A DNA stretch of 64,000 nucleotides from Pedobacter sp. Leaf41 (GTDB lineage Bacteria; Bacteroidota; Bacteroidia; Sphingobacteriales; Sphingobacteriaceae). Positions 1 through 8,977 of this stretch are shown here, piece by piece; the first letter of the stretch is position 1; every line of letters begins with the position of its first letter. Both the position numbers and the translations under genes were made by a program. The stretch is from contig NZ_LMLE01000001.1 in the NCBI RefSeq assembly GCF_001422545.1, forward strand, positions 472,830 to 536,829. Reading direction: 5' to 3'. Below the pieces are notes generated by a model that did not search any database, was not told the DNA's origin, and worked only from the letters and a program-made list of their open reading frames with translations.

Positions 1-80
1 CCAATTAAATTGGGAATGACGGAGCCGAGCTATTTTCGTTAACCCGTCATCCTCGCGTATGCGGGGATCTTAATACCGAA
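1..80. repeat. Interspersed repeat fragment at the window edge
   Basis: Non-coding DNA downstream of the leftward DUF4139 gene. It contains GGGAATGACGG near 11-21 and CCCGTCATCC near 44-53 as an imperfect inverted pair, followed by a GATCC-type run around 60-72. This resembles the GTCAT-ended intergenic repeats seen later in the window (8142, 49663). The left boundary lies outside the window, so its full extent is unknown. Confidence 0.4.
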
Positions 81-87
81 AATAAAT

Positions 88-1695
88 CTACAACCCTGCA
101 ATTATCCTATTTTTTGGTGCCTTAACCGAATAACTTAACTTAATGGTTTTGGTTTCATTCGGCGCAATTTTCAATTGCCATGAAAGCATTCCTGTTTCTT
201 TATTAACTTCTGCGCCGTTACTTTCCAATAATTCAATTTCAATATCACTTTCAGAAGATAACGGATATTGGTCTTTCAATGTTAGATCAATCGCTTCCTT
301 CTTCGTATTTCTAATCTTGATCAAATACGTGAAAAGTTGTTTCTTATTCGACCCAATGAATTTAGTGCTACTAAAATCTTCCTGTTTTTCTTTAGTGATG
401 ATAATCTTTTTATCCTTCCCCATACTTAAACTTAGCGTATCTAAAATATTTGCAGGGTTGATAAATGATTTTCCGGTATAGGTGCCTTCAAAAATAATAT
501 TGGCATTGCCCGCTTGAAGATTCAACTTCTCCCAATCAATAACATCAGCCAGTAAAAAAGCATCGGTACTTAATTTTGGTGCTGCGTAATATTTATATTT
601 AGCAGGCACCTCATACTCTTTAAATGAAACCGTATGTGGCTTGTTGTCGCTGTTTACATCATATGGAATATCAATATCAAAGGTAACTCCAAGTTGAGTT
701 TCGTTAACGGATGTGTAGTTATTGATAGTTGATACAGCTGCTTCTGACTTTTTTGCATTCAAATATCCAGTTACCACCACTTCATCAAGGCTTTTTTCCT
801 CTCTCATAATTGGGGAGGCCATACCTCTGATCCGTATTTGTGGTTGATTAGTAGATACAAACCACGGACTTAGATTTGGTGCAGTGATATTGTAATTCGG
901 ATTTCCTGTTGATAAGGAAAGTTTTACTTTCTTCCAGTCCAAACCTGTACTTTGCGTAATCGCAGCCTTATAGACTATGCCAAGTGGTTTTGCAGTGCTC
1001 ATCGACTTAATATCATAACTGGCTAACCAGCTTGCGGCCGGGCTTACATATGATACATTATAGTTGGCTTCGGCACTATCTTTAGACATTAACTGTAAAA
1101 CAAGTTGTCCCAATTGTTGATTTGGGCTGTTCCTTAATTCTGCAATTTGTTGTTGCAAAGCAGTAAGTTTTTGATTTTGTTTTTCTTCCGTCAATGCCAG
1201 CGCAGAAATAGCCGCTCTCACTTCAGCACTTTTAGTACGGTAATATTCGGCTAATTTAATCAGTTCTAATACGTTCGTGCCGTTGCTTGTACCGCCCGAT
1301 TTCCGGTTTTCATCCAATAAAACTAAAGTTTGTTCTTCTATAGTTTTTGCATTTTTAGTTTTAGTCAACTCTCCGGAAACGATTTTCAAACTATCATTCA
1401 ACTTTTTAATCTCTGGGTTAGCTGCATCAGTACTCAAAAAATCTTTGTTGAATTGCACCGCCAAAATCGTTACGCCTGCAGTTACCCCAACCTGAATAGA
1501 ATTTTCATTCACCCGCCCAGATATATTGTTGATTACAATTTCCGATGTTCCGGCTGGAAGACTCACTTTGCCTGAGTGCGTGAGTTGCGCACCGTTATTG
1601 TATACCGTTACACTTTGTAAAATGGCTTTGGTTTTAATTTGCTGTTGAGCAAAAGTGGCAAGAGGAAATAATAGTGCAATTAGGATTCGTTTCAT
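88..1695 (-). CDS. DUF4139/DUF4140 (mucoidy inhibitor MuiA-like) envelope protein
   Basis: The 535-residue protein begins with a Sec signal peptide (MKRILIALLFPLATFAQQ). An N-terminal DUF4140-type domain follows (about 28-125, with VTVYNNGAQLTHSG), then a coiled-coil stretch with many Lys/Gln/Leu (about 95-195), then a DUF4139 beta-rich domain to the end. This is the architecture of the MuiA-like family, whose molecular role is not established. One oddity: about residues 287-310 carry RIRG and then SLDEVVVTGY, strings typical of the start of SusC/TonB receptor plug domains, inserted in the DUF4139 region. It is transcribed divergently from the cryptochrome gene. The family call is good; the function is unknown. 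The start at the signal peptide is natural. Confidence 0.85.
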   Translation of the reverse strand: MKRILIALLFPLATFAQQQIKTKAILQSVTVYNNGAQLTHSGKVSLPAGTSEIVINNISGRVNENSIQVGVTAGVTILAVQFNKDFLSTDAANPEIKKLNDSLKIVSGELTKTKNAKTIEEQTLVLLDENRKSGGTSNGTNVLELIKLAEYYRTKSAEVRAAISALALTEEKQNQKLTALQQQIAELRNSPNQQLGQLVLQLMSKDSAEANYNVSYVSPAASWLASYDIKSMSTAKPLGIVYKAAITQSTGLDWKKVKLSLSTGNPNYNITAPNLSPWFVSTNQPQIRIRGMASPIMREEKSLDEVVVTGYLNAKKSEAAVSTINNYTSVNETQLGVTFDIDIPYDVNSDNKPHTVSFKEYEVPAKYKYYAAPKLSTDAFLLADVIDWEKLNLQAGNANIIFEGTYTGKSFINPANILDTLSLSMGKDKKIIITKEKQEDFSSTKFIGSNKKQLFTYLIKIRNTKKEAIDLTLKDQYPLSSESDIEIELLESNGAEVNKETGMLSWQLKIAPNETKTIKLSYSVKAPKNRIIAGL

Positions 1696-1803
1696 TTTTT
1701 TTTATTATGTATTAGAAATGGATAGCTGAATACAGGATGTGCGATTTTCTATTTTTCCATAACGGTAATTTTTGTTGAGTATTTGTAAAGAAAATTCGTG
1801 GTT

Positions 1804-1834
1804 TTTGATGCCGACAAAAAATAAGATAAATTTG
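1804..1834 (+). promoter_or_regulatory. Promoter of the cryptochrome gene
   Basis: TTTG at 1804-1807, a 19-nt spacer, then TAAATTTG at 1827-1834. This fits the Bacteroidota sigma-ABfr pattern (TTTG, about 19-21 nt, TAnnTTTG). The start codon at 1871 leaves a leader of about 30 nt. Confidence 0.7.
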
Positions 1835-1870
1835 TGATTACGTTCTTAACACCCTTTTCGAAATATTAAG

Positions 1871-3145
1871 ATGTCAAAAAAAATTTTAGTCTGGTTTAGA
1901 AATGATCTTCGTTTGCATGATAATGAAATGCTGGTGGAGGCTATTGCTAAGTCTGATTCGATTTTGCCAGTTTATATTTTGGATCACCGTCAATTTGGTC
2001 AAACTAAATACGACACCCTTAAAACTGGTAACATCCGGGCTCAATTTATTTTAGAAAGTGTTTTAGGACTTCGCTATTCACTAAAACAAATTGGTGGCAA
2101 CCTTTTAATTGCTGAAGGAAACCCTGAGGACATCATTCCTCAATTGGTTCAGGAATATGAAATTACCGAAGTGTATCATCATCGCGAAGTAGCCAGAGAA
2201 GAAACCCATGTTTCTACTTTAGTAGAAAATGCCCTTTGGAAATTACGTGTCAACTTGAAACATTTCATCGGCCATACTTTGTATAATAAAGAAGATCTTC
2301 CTTTTCCAATTAAAGATATTCCTGATGCTTTCAATCAGTTCAAAAAGAAAATTGAACGTGATTCGATTATCAAGCCGTGTATACCAGCGCCAGATCGTAT
2401 TAATGTTGCCGAAGTTATCGATTGGGGAACACTTTCATCATTAGAACAATTGAATTTGCTTCCGCAAGAGAAAGATCAACGTGCTGATTTTGAGTTTACC
2501 GGTGGCGAAGCTGAAGGATTAGCGCATCTTCAAAAAGTGACTGTGGCTATGCAACAAGCTGCTAATTCTAAAAATTTAATTCTTGCTTCAAAGCTTTCCG
2601 CATGGCTGGCCATGGGTTGTTTATCACCTAGAAAGGTATATTGGGAAATCAAAAAAATGGAAGGAATGCCTAATACAAAAGCCATGTTTAATCATGTTTT
2701 GTTAGGATTACTTTGGCGGGATTATTTCCGTTTTATGTTCAAAAAATACGGCAACACCTTCTTTAACCCGAATGGATTTGGTAGCCAGGGTTTAGTTGAT
2801 GTTGAATATGAGCAAGAGAATTTTACGAAATGGAAAAATGGCCAAACTGGCTTTGCCGTTGTTGATGCAGTGATGACAGAGCTTAACCAGACTGGATTCA
2901 TTTCAAATATTGCACGACAAACAGCCGCGCTTTATTTAATAAATAACTTGGAAGTGAGCTGGGTTTTTGGCGCTGCATATTTTGAGGAAAAACTAATCGA
3001 TTATAATCCTGCGAGTAATTGGGGCAATTGGGCAAATGTTGCCGGCGTTGGAAACGATCAAAAATCGAAAAGCGTTTTTGATCTCGATAAAAACATCAAA
3101 AATCTTGATCCGAAAGGGAATTACGCTTTAACCTGGGCCTCGTAG
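1871..3145 (+). CDS. Cryptochrome/photolyase, DASH type
   Basis: This is a 424-residue flavoprotein of the photolyase/cryptochrome superfamily. The N-terminal alpha/beta domain opens with ILVWFRNDLRLHDNE, the usual photolyase start, and spans about 1-130. The C-terminal FAD-binding helical domain includes LLWRDYFRFMFKKYG and NWANVAGVGNDQK, ending in a CRY-DASH-like LDPKGNYALTW tail. Members use blue light and FADH- to repair cyclobutane pyrimidine dimers, DASH types mainly in single-stranded DNA; some act as photoreceptors. It stands alone with its own promoter. DASH assignment is from overall resemblance; a class I CPD photolyase is less likely given the RDYFRFMF motif and length. Confidence 0.88.
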   Translation: MSKKILVWFRNDLRLHDNEMLVEAIAKSDSILPVYILDHRQFGQTKYDTLKTGNIRAQFILESVLGLRYSLKQIGGNLLIAEGNPEDIIPQLVQEYEITEVYHHREVAREETHVSTLVENALWKLRVNLKHFIGHTLYNKEDLPFPIKDIPDAFNQFKKKIERDSIIKPCIPAPDRINVAEVIDWGTLSSLEQLNLLPQEKDQRADFEFTGGEAEGLAHLQKVTVAMQQAANSKNLILASKLSAWLAMGCLSPRKVYWEIKKMEGMPNTKAMFNHVLLGLLWRDYFRFMFKKYGNTFFNPNGFGSQGLVDVEYEQENFTKWKNGQTGFAVVDAVMTELNQTGFISNIARQTAALYLINNLEVSWVFGAAYFEEKLIDYNPASNWGNWANVAGVGNDQKSKSVFDLDKNIKNLDPKGNYALTWAS

Positions 3146-3374
3146 CTAATTCTGCAGTTTGAAGCATTGTTTTCCAATTGAATTATTTTGTCATTCCTTC
3201 ATTTCGCTAATTCTCTCATTCACTAATTAATTATTGGCTTGCCTTTTGCTTAACCATGAGCAGTAATTATTTTAATTCCTTGCGATATAAATTCGCCTGA
3301 AAGTCAGAATGTTTCTAAATATATTTTTTTGTGCAATTAATCCAGTTTTTTACCATTTATATAAGGTAAAATTC

Positions 3375-3382
3375 TAATTTTG
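3375..3382 (+). promoter_or_regulatory. -7 box of the sucAB operon
   Basis: TAATTTTG matches TAnnTTTG and lies 25 nt before the sucA start codon. No good TTG -33 element is seen at the usual distance, so the call rests on the -7 box alone. Confidence 0.45.
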
Positions 3383-3407
3383 TAATGCTTATAGTAAACA
3401 GTAAATA

Positions 3408-6206
3408 ATGGGTAGTTTATCATATCTTAGCGGCGAAAACGCCGAATATATAGATTCTTTATATCAGTCGTATCAGCAAGATCCTGAATCAGTTGAGTTT
3501 GGTTGGCAAAAGTTTTTTGAGGGTTTTGATTTCGGAAGAGGTTCTGAAGTCCCAACGGTTACAGCCGAAACTCCGGAACAATTTTTAAAAGAAGTTAGTG
3601 TTTTAAATTTGATTGATGGTTACAGAACCCGCGGTCACTTGTTTACACATACCAATCCTGTTCGCGAAAGACGCAAACACCAACCTACATTAGATCTTGC
3701 AAATTTCGGTTTATCTGATGCAGATTTAGAAACGGTTTTTAACTCAGGTGTTGAAATTGGTATTGGTGCTTCCAAACTGAAAGATATTGTTGCTTTCTTA
3801 AAACAGACTTATACAAGCTCAATCGGAGCAGAATATAAATTTTTACGTACGCCTGAAGTGTTGAACTGGATTCAACAGAAAATGGAAAGCGCACGTAATA
3901 CGCCTAATTTTTCAATCGACGAAAAAAAACGCATTCTTAGAAAATTAAACGAAGCAGTAAGTTTCGAGAATTTTTTAGGTACAAAATTTTTAGGTCAGAA
4001 ACGTTTCTCTTTAGAAGGTGCGGAAGCTTTGATTCCAGCATTGGATTCGGTTATAGAAAAAGGTGCTGAATTAGGAATTGAGGAATTTGTAATCGGGATG
4101 GCGCACCGCGGTCGTTTGAATGTGTTGGCGAATATCATGCAAAAAACTTACAAAGATATTTTTGCTGAGTTTGAGGGTAAAAGCTATAATCCTGATACCC
4201 CTTTTGGTGGCGATGTTAAATATCACTTAGGGTATTCTACTGATGTAACTACTGTTGCAGGCAAAAGTGTTCACTTAAGTCTTTGCCCAAATCCATCGCA
4301 TTTAGAAACTGTTGATGGTGTGGTTGAAGGTATGAGCCGTTCGAAAATCGATTTCAAATACGGTGGCGATAACTCTCGTTTAGCACCGATTTTGATTCAT
4401 GGTGATGCTTCAGTTGCTGGGCAGGGTATTGTTTACGAAGTAATCCAAATGGCAGGCCTTGAAGGTTATAAAACCGGTGGAACCATTCACTTGGTGATTA
4501 ATAACCAAATAGGTTTTACCACAAATTATAAAGATGCCCGCACAAGTACTTATTGTACTGACATTGCAAAAGTTACTTTATCGCCGGTTTTTCACGTAAA
4601 TGGAGATGATCCTGAAGCTTTGGTTTATGCGATTAACCTGGCTATGGAATATCGTCAGAAATATAAAAACGACGTTTTTATTGATATTTTATGTTATCGT
4701 CGTTTCGGTCACAATGAATCTGATGAGCCGAAATTCACGCAGCCATTACTGTACAAAACAATTGAAAAACACCCTAATCCAAGGGAAATTTATATCGAGC
4801 AACTTACTAAAGAGGGCAAGTTAGAAGCGGGTTTAGCGAAAGAATTGGAAAAAGATTTCCGTGGTATTTTGCAGGAACGCTTAAACGAAGCGAAAGAATA
4901 TGTTGCTGGAAACGCTGAGATCAAATTTGGTGGTGCCTGGGCAGATTTACGTATGGCTACACCTAAAGATTTCTTAACATCGCCGGTTACGGCAGTTAAA
5001 AAATCTACATTGCTAGAAATTGGAAAACGCATCACTACTTTACCATCAAATAAAAAGTTCTTTAAAAAAATTGAAAAATTATTTTCTGAACGGACCAAAA
5101 TGGTTAACGAAACTAATATTTTCGATTGGGCAATGGGCGAGCAGTTGGCTTATGGTACTTTGTTATCAGAAGGTAAACGGGTTCGTTTAAGTGGTCAGGA
5201 TGTTGAGCGTGGTACTTTCTCACACCGTCATGCGGTTTTAACATTGGAAGATAGCGAGGAAGAATATGTACCATTAGCTAATATTTCAGATCAGCAGGCA
5301 ACATTTGATATTTACAATTCTCACTTATCAGAGTATGGTGTATTGGGATTTGAATATGGTTATGCTATGGCTAATCCGAATGCATTAACGATTTGGGAAG
5401 CGCAATTTGGAGATTTCTTTAACGGAGCACAAATTGTTGTCGATCAATATATCGCCAGTGCGGAAACAAAATGGCAACGCGAAAACGGTTTGGTAATGTT
5501 ATTGCCTCACGGTTATGAAGGTCAGGGACCAGAACACTCTTCGGCACGTATTGAGCGTTTTATGGAGCTTTGTGCAGATTATAATATGCAAGTAGCAAAT
5601 TGTACAACACCTGCAAACTTCTTCCACGTTTTACGCCGCCAGTTTAAACGCGATTTCCGTAAACCATTAGTTGTATTTACACCTAAGAGTTTATTACGTC
5701 ATCCTGCTTGTGTATCGAAACTTGAGGAATTTACAGAGGGCGGTTTTAAAGAAGTGATAGATGATGTAAACGTTAAAGTTGCTGAGGTAACCAGAATCGT
5801 TTTCTGTAGTGGAAAAATCTATTATGAATTATTAGAAAAACAACAGGCTGATCAAGTTAAACATGTGTCAATAGTTCGTGTAGAACAGTTATATCCTACA
5901 CCTATTGATCAAATGGAAGCCATTAAGAAAAAATATGAAAATGCCAATGAAGTTTTCTGGGTTCAGGAAGAACCAGAGAACATGGGTGCATGGCCATATT
6001 TATTCCGCAGGTTATATAAAACTGAATTGAAAGGTATTGATGTAATTTCTAGAAAAGAAAGCAGCAGTACTGCAACAGGGTTTGCTAAACAACATGCCAA
6101 CCAGCAAGCTTACATTTTAGCTAAAGCTTTAGAACTTCCGATTAAAAAAGAAGAAGTTAAAGAAGCGGCAAAAAAAGCGAGCAAAAAAATGGCAGAAGCA
6201 GATTAA
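3408..6206 (+). CDS. sucA: 2-oxoglutarate dehydrogenase E1 component
   Basis: This is the thiamine-diphosphate-dependent E1 subunit of the 2-oxoglutarate dehydrogenase complex. It decarboxylates 2-oxoglutarate and transfers the succinyl group to the lipoyl arm of E2 in the TCA cycle. The 932-residue length is normal. The N-terminal E1o segment is present (SLYQSYQQDPESVEFGWQKF). GMAHRGRLNVLANIMQK and GDASVAGQGIVYEV mark the TPP-binding region, and the transketolase-type pyrimidine domain covers about residues 570-780. The C-terminus is Lys/Ala-rich. sucB follows after 105 nt on the same strand, so the two very likely form an operon. E3 (lpd) is not in the window. Confidence 0.97.
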   Translation: MGSLSYLSGENAEYIDSLYQSYQQDPESVEFGWQKFFEGFDFGRGSEVPTVTAETPEQFLKEVSVLNLIDGYRTRGHLFTHTNPVRERRKHQPTLDLANFGLSDADLETVFNSGVEIGIGASKLKDIVAFLKQTYTSSIGAEYKFLRTPEVLNWIQQKMESARNTPNFSIDEKKRILRKLNEAVSFENFLGTKFLGQKRFSLEGAEALIPALDSVIEKGAELGIEEFVIGMAHRGRLNVLANIMQKTYKDIFAEFEGKSYNPDTPFGGDVKYHLGYSTDVTTVAGKSVHLSLCPNPSHLETVDGVVEGMSRSKIDFKYGGDNSRLAPILIHGDASVAGQGIVYEVIQMAGLEGYKTGGTIHLVINNQIGFTTNYKDARTSTYCTDIAKVTLSPVFHVNGDDPEALVYAINLAMEYRQKYKNDVFIDILCYRRFGHNESDEPKFTQPLLYKTIEKHPNPREIYIEQLTKEGKLEAGLAKELEKDFRGILQERLNEAKEYVAGNAEIKFGGAWADLRMATPKDFLTSPVTAVKKSTLLEIGKRITTLPSNKKFFKKIEKLFSERTKMVNETNIFDWAMGEQLAYGTLLSEGKRVRLSGQDVERGTFSHRHAVLTLEDSEEEYVPLANISDQQATFDIYNSHLSEYGVLGFEYGYAMANPNALTIWEAQFGDFFNGAQIVVDQYIASAETKWQRENGLVMLLPHGYEGQGPEHSSARIERFMELCADYNMQVANCTTPANFFHVLRRQFKRDFRKPLVVFTPKSLLRHPACVSKLEEFTEGGFKEVIDDVNVKVAEVTRIVFCSGKIYYELLEKQQADQVKHVSIVRVEQLYPTPIDQMEAIKKKYENANEVFWVQEEPENMGAWPYLFRRLYKTELKGIDVISRKESSSTATGFAKQHANQQAYILAKALELPIKKEEVKEAAKKASKKMAEAD

Positions 6207-6218
6207 TTTGAGGTAAAG

Positions 6219-6274
6219 GATTGCAGGGTTTAACGTAGAGGGTTTAGCATTCAAAACATTTCAACCTTGCAATC
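6219..6274. repeat. Imperfect inverted repeat in the sucA-sucB gap
   Basis: GATTGCAGGGTT (6219-6230) and AACCTTGCAATC (6263-6274) pair at 11 of 12 positions around a 32-nt loop. There is no T-run after it, so it is not a clear terminator. It could be a stabilising or attenuating hairpin between the two operon genes, or a repeat remnant. Confidence 0.45.
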
Positions 6275-6311
6275 TTAAACATATAACAAAAAAAATTACA
6301 ATTTTAAAAAT

Positions 6312-7541
6312 ATGAGTTTAGAGATAAAAGTTCCACCAGTTGGTGAGTCGATAACCGAAGTTGTTTTATCACGTTGGATAAAAAACGATGGCGATGTTGT
6401 TGAAATGGATGAAGTTATTGCTGAATTAGAATCAGACAAGGCTACTTTCGAATTAACCGCAGAACAAGCTGGAACTTTAAAAACCATAGCTGCTGAAGGC
6501 GATACTTTAGCTATTGGCGCAGTAGTTTGTAAAATTGAAGATGGTGGCGCAGCTCCTGCGAAGGCAGAGGCTCCAAAAGCAGAAGATAAAGCCGTTGTTG
6601 CTGAAGATAAAACGTCAGCACCTGTTGCTGAGAAAGCATCTGGAGAGAGCTATGCTACTGGAACCCCGTCTCCTGCAGCTGGAAAAATTCTTGCTGAAAA
6701 AGGTATTGATGCTGGTGCTGTTAAAGGTACAGGTGTTGATGGCCGCATTACCAAAGATGATGCTGTAAAAGCAGAAGCTGGTAAAAAACCAGAGGCTCCT
6801 AAAGCTAGTGCCCCTGTTGCAGCTGCAGCTCCGGCAGGCGCTCGTGACGAACGTCGTGAGAAAATGTCTCCACTGCGTAAAACAGTAGCGAAACGCTTGG
6901 TTTCGGTTAAAAATGAAACTGCAATGTTAACCACTTTCAACGAGGTTAATATGAAGCCGATTATGGATCTACGCGGAAAGTATAAAGATTCCTTTAAAGA
7001 AAAATATGGTGTAGGTTTAGGTTTCATGAGCTTTTTTACCAAAGCGGTTACTGAAGCATTGAAAGATTTCCCAGCAGTTAATGCTCGCATCGATGGCGAA
7101 GAAATTGTTTATAATAACTTCGCTGATGTTTCGATAGCAGTTTCAGCGCCGAAAGGTTTAGTTGTTCCTGTAATTCGTAATGCTGAAAGTATGAGCTTAG
7201 CAGAGATTGAAAAATCTGTTTTAGCTTTAGCACTCAAAGCCCGCGATGGTAAATTGACGATTGAAGAAATGACAGGTGGGACTTTCACCATCACTAACGG
7301 TGGTGTATTTGGTTCAATGATGTCTACACCAATTATCAATGCACCACAATCTGCAATTTTAGGTATGCACAACATTATTGAGCGCCCTATTGCCGAAAAA
7401 GGTGAAGTGGTTATTCGTCCGATGATGTACGTTGCTTTATCATACGATCACAGAATTATTGACGGACGTGAGTCTGTTGGGTTTTTAGTTCGTGTTAAAC
7501 AATTGTTAGAAGATCCGGCAAGATTGTTATTAGGCGTTTAA
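6312..7541 (+). CDS. sucB: Dihydrolipoyllysine succinyltransferase (2-oxoglutarate dehydrogenase E2)
   Basis: The 409-residue E2 core transfers succinyl from lipoate to CoA, making succinyl-CoA. Three parts are visible. The N-terminal lipoyl domain has the modified lysine in [11 protein letters not shown] (Lys43). An Ala/Pro/Lys-rich linker holds a peripheral-subunit-binding domain ([23 protein letters not shown], split by linkers). The C-terminal catalytic acyltransferase domain has SYDHRIIDG, whose His and Asp are catalytic. There is one lipoyl domain, as usual for this enzyme. It is the last gene of the sucAB operon and is followed by a terminator hairpin. Confidence 0.96.
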   Translation: MSLEIKVPPVGESITEVVLSRWIKNDGDVVEMDEVIAELESDKATFELTAEQAGTLKTIAAEGDTLAIGAVVCKIEDGGAAPAKAEAPKAEDKAVVAEDKTSAPVAEKASGESYATGTPSPAAGKILAEKGIDAGAVKGTGVDGRITKDDAVKAEAGKKPEAPKASAPVAAAAPAGARDERREKMSPLRKTVAKRLVSVKNETAMLTTFNEVNMKPIMDLRGKYKDSFKEKYGVGLGFMSFFTKAVTEALKDFPAVNARIDGEEIVYNNFADVSIAVSAPKGLVVPVIRNAESMSLAEIEKSVLALALKARDGKLTIEEMTGGTFTITNGGVFGSMMSTPIINAPQSAILGMHNIIERPIAEKGEVVIRPMMYVALSYDHRIIDGRESVGFLVRVKQLLEDPARLLLGV

Positions 7542-7566
7542 ATCGCTAATTTTATCCTTAAAATAT

Positions 7567-7595
7567 AAAGCCTTGACATTTGTTGAGGCTTTTTT
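7567..7595 (+). terminator. Terminator after sucB
   Basis: AAAGCCT (7567-7573) and AGGCTTT (7586-7592) form a hairpin with a 12-nt loop, followed by a T-run. It lies 26 nt after the sucB stop. Confidence 0.75.
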
Positions 7596-7758
7596 GATTT
7601 CCAACAAATTCGTCATTGAAATCACTTTTTCATCCTCTTCACCGCAACGCTTTTTGATTGTCTTCTCGACCGGGTGCAACGGAGCGGTGAGATCTCTAAC
7701 TTCGCGTCCATCTTTCAAAGATTTTTGAGCTTCGCATGAAATGAAAATATTTCTATTA

Positions 7759-7766
7759 TATATTTG
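7759..7766 (+). promoter_or_regulatory. -7 box immediately before the DUF2809 start
   Basis: TATATTTG matches TAnnTTTG and ends 3 nt before the ATG at 7770. If used, transcription would begin at or within a few bases of the start codon, giving a leaderless mRNA. No convincing -33 box is seen. Confidence 0.45.
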
Positions 7767-7769
7767 AGG

Positions 7770-8129
7770 ATGAAATTAACGTTCAATCTGAAATTCCTGC
7801 TTATTTTCATCGCAATATTTATCGTCGAAATTTTAATTGCAAAATACCTGCACGATACTTACATACGGCCTTTCGGTGGTGATGTATTGGTGGTAGTTTT
7901 GATCTATGCTTTCTTGAGGATATTTCTCAAAACAAACTATAAGAAGCTTGCTTTAGGTGTCTTAGTTTTCTCTTTCGTTGTCGAATTCTTGCAACTCTTG
8001 CATTATGTAAATTGGTTGGGCTTACAGAATAACAAGTTTTGGAGTATTGTGCTAGGAACTTATTTTAGCGTGTATGATTTGTTCGCCTACTTTGTTGGTT
8101 ATTTGATTTGTTTGTTGTTTGGGGATTGA
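7770..8129 (+). CDS. DUF2809 family membrane protein
   Basis: This small integral membrane protein of about 119 residues has four predicted helices (FLLIFIAIFIVEILIA; VLVVVLIYAFLRIF; LALGVLVFSFVVEFLQLLHY; VYDLFAYFVGYLICLLFG). The order, with FVVEFLQ and the YDLFAYFVGY end, fits DUF2809, a family of unknown function. I start it at the ATG at 7770 and not at the in-frame TTG at 7764, because that TTG lies inside the putative -7 box. It has no co-directional partner and sits between the sucB terminator and a repeat element. Confidence 0.75.
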   Translation: MKLTFNLKFLLIFIAIFIVEILIAKYLHDTYIRPFGGDVLVVVLIYAFLRIFLKTNYKKLALGVLVFSFVVEFLQLLHYVNWLGLQNNKFWSIVLGTYFSVYDLFAYFVGYLICLLFGD

Positions 8130-8141
8130 GGTATTAGAAAG

Positions 8142-8265
8142 TTGTCATTCTCAGGATTTATTTATCTCATAAAAATCAATATAAATGACGGAAAACAAAA
8201 ACGTCAACGGTAGGGACGAAGAATCTGTTTCATAGCTGCAGATACTTCGTTCCTCAGTATGACAA
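8142..8265. repeat. MITE-like repeat with GTCAT terminal inverted repeats
   Basis: The ends TTGTCATTCTCAGG (8142-8155) and CCTCAGTATGACAA (8252-8265) are inverted copies matching at 12 of 14 positions. The inside contains ACGAAGAATCTG and CAGATACTTCGT, a second imperfect inverted pair. No coding potential is seen. This looks like the small GTCATTCTGAG-type repeats common between genes in Bacteroidota. It fills most of the 8130-8328 gap. Confidence 0.65.
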
Positions 8266-8328
8266 ACCATTCATGGTTGCTGCATACTACAATATCACTC
8301 CTAAACGGTATCGAGCAATAACAAAACT

Positions 8329-8847
8329 TTATATTTCCAACTTCAGAAGTGCCTCATAAGCATCGCCTTTTAGTGCTAACAATTTAGCAAAAGCAGGTTC
8401 TGTTTTGTAACCCTGCCTTTTTAAATCTATGATCTGTTTCCTGAAATCCTCATTATTTTCTAGCAGAATTTTATGCTCAACGAGCATATGGCGATAAGCA
8501 TTTTGTAGTTCGGTAGGGATATTTTGACCAAAAATTTCAATTTCAAAACCATTAATAAAGAAGTTTGCTTTCATTGACTGTAGCTTCTGATTTTCAGAGA
8601 TGATGAAGCCTTTCATGCTATGAAAATGATGCACTAACTCCTTCCTGAATTCTTCTCTATCCTGAGCATAACAAATGATATCTAGATCGCTTTTCTCTAT
8701 GTCGATGTCGATAGGAATCGTGCCAACTAAAATCGGATTGTATTGAGCAAGCTTTTCTAAAATAGCATGATCAGTTATAACCTGATACGCTTTTTGCTGC
8801 TTGTCGTTTCCAAGTTTCAGGTAAGATATATTGAGAAAGTTTATCAT
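8329..8847 (-). CDS. DUF4269 nucleotidyltransferase-like protein
   Basis: The 172-residue soluble protein resembles DUF4269, which is related to the nucleotidyltransferase fold. GTIPIDIDIEKSDLDIICY has the G-T...S-D-L-D pattern of a metal-binding nucleotidyltransferase strand. FFINGFEIEIFGQ may supply the third acidic residue. The substrate is unknown. There is no signal peptide. It is a single gene in reverse orientation between a repeat and a hairpin. The family call is fairly secure; enzymatic activity is inference. Confidence 0.75.
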   Translation of the reverse strand: MINFLNISYLKLGNDKQQKAYQVITDHAILEKLAQYNPILVGTIPIDIDIEKSDLDIICYAQDREEFRKELVHHFHSMKGFIISENQKLQSMKANFFINGFEIEIFGQNIPTELQNAYRHMLVEHKILLENNEDFRKQIIDLKRQGYKTEPAFAKLLALKGDAYEALLKLEI

Positions 8848-8880
8848 TTTTAATCAGCGCTACTCATAACGGGGCATTGG

Positions 8881-8916
8881 ACAAGAAAGCCCATCTCAAT
8901 TAAGAAATGGGCTTGT
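8881..8916 (-). terminator. Hairpin downstream of lspA
   Basis: AAGCCCAT (8887-8894) and ATGGGCTT (8907-8914) form an 8-bp stem with a 12-nt loop. In the lspA direction it is followed by TTCTTGT, a weak T-rich tail. It is probably the end of the ileS-traR-lspA operon. Confidence 0.5.
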
Positions 8917-8977
8917 AAATATTTAATGTTCTCAACTTTAATAGCGCTATTGCTAAAAAGTTGACAACTTTGAAATG

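Noticed and set aside
6650-7375. Long minus-strand frames inside sucB
   Set aside because: They are antisense shadows of the strongly supported sucB frame; Ala/Pro-rich sequence produces open frames on the other strand.
7530-7718. 62-codon minus-strand frame downstream of sucB
   Set aside because: It runs through the sucB terminator hairpin and overlaps the sucB stop; its composition is repeat-like and no family is recognisable.
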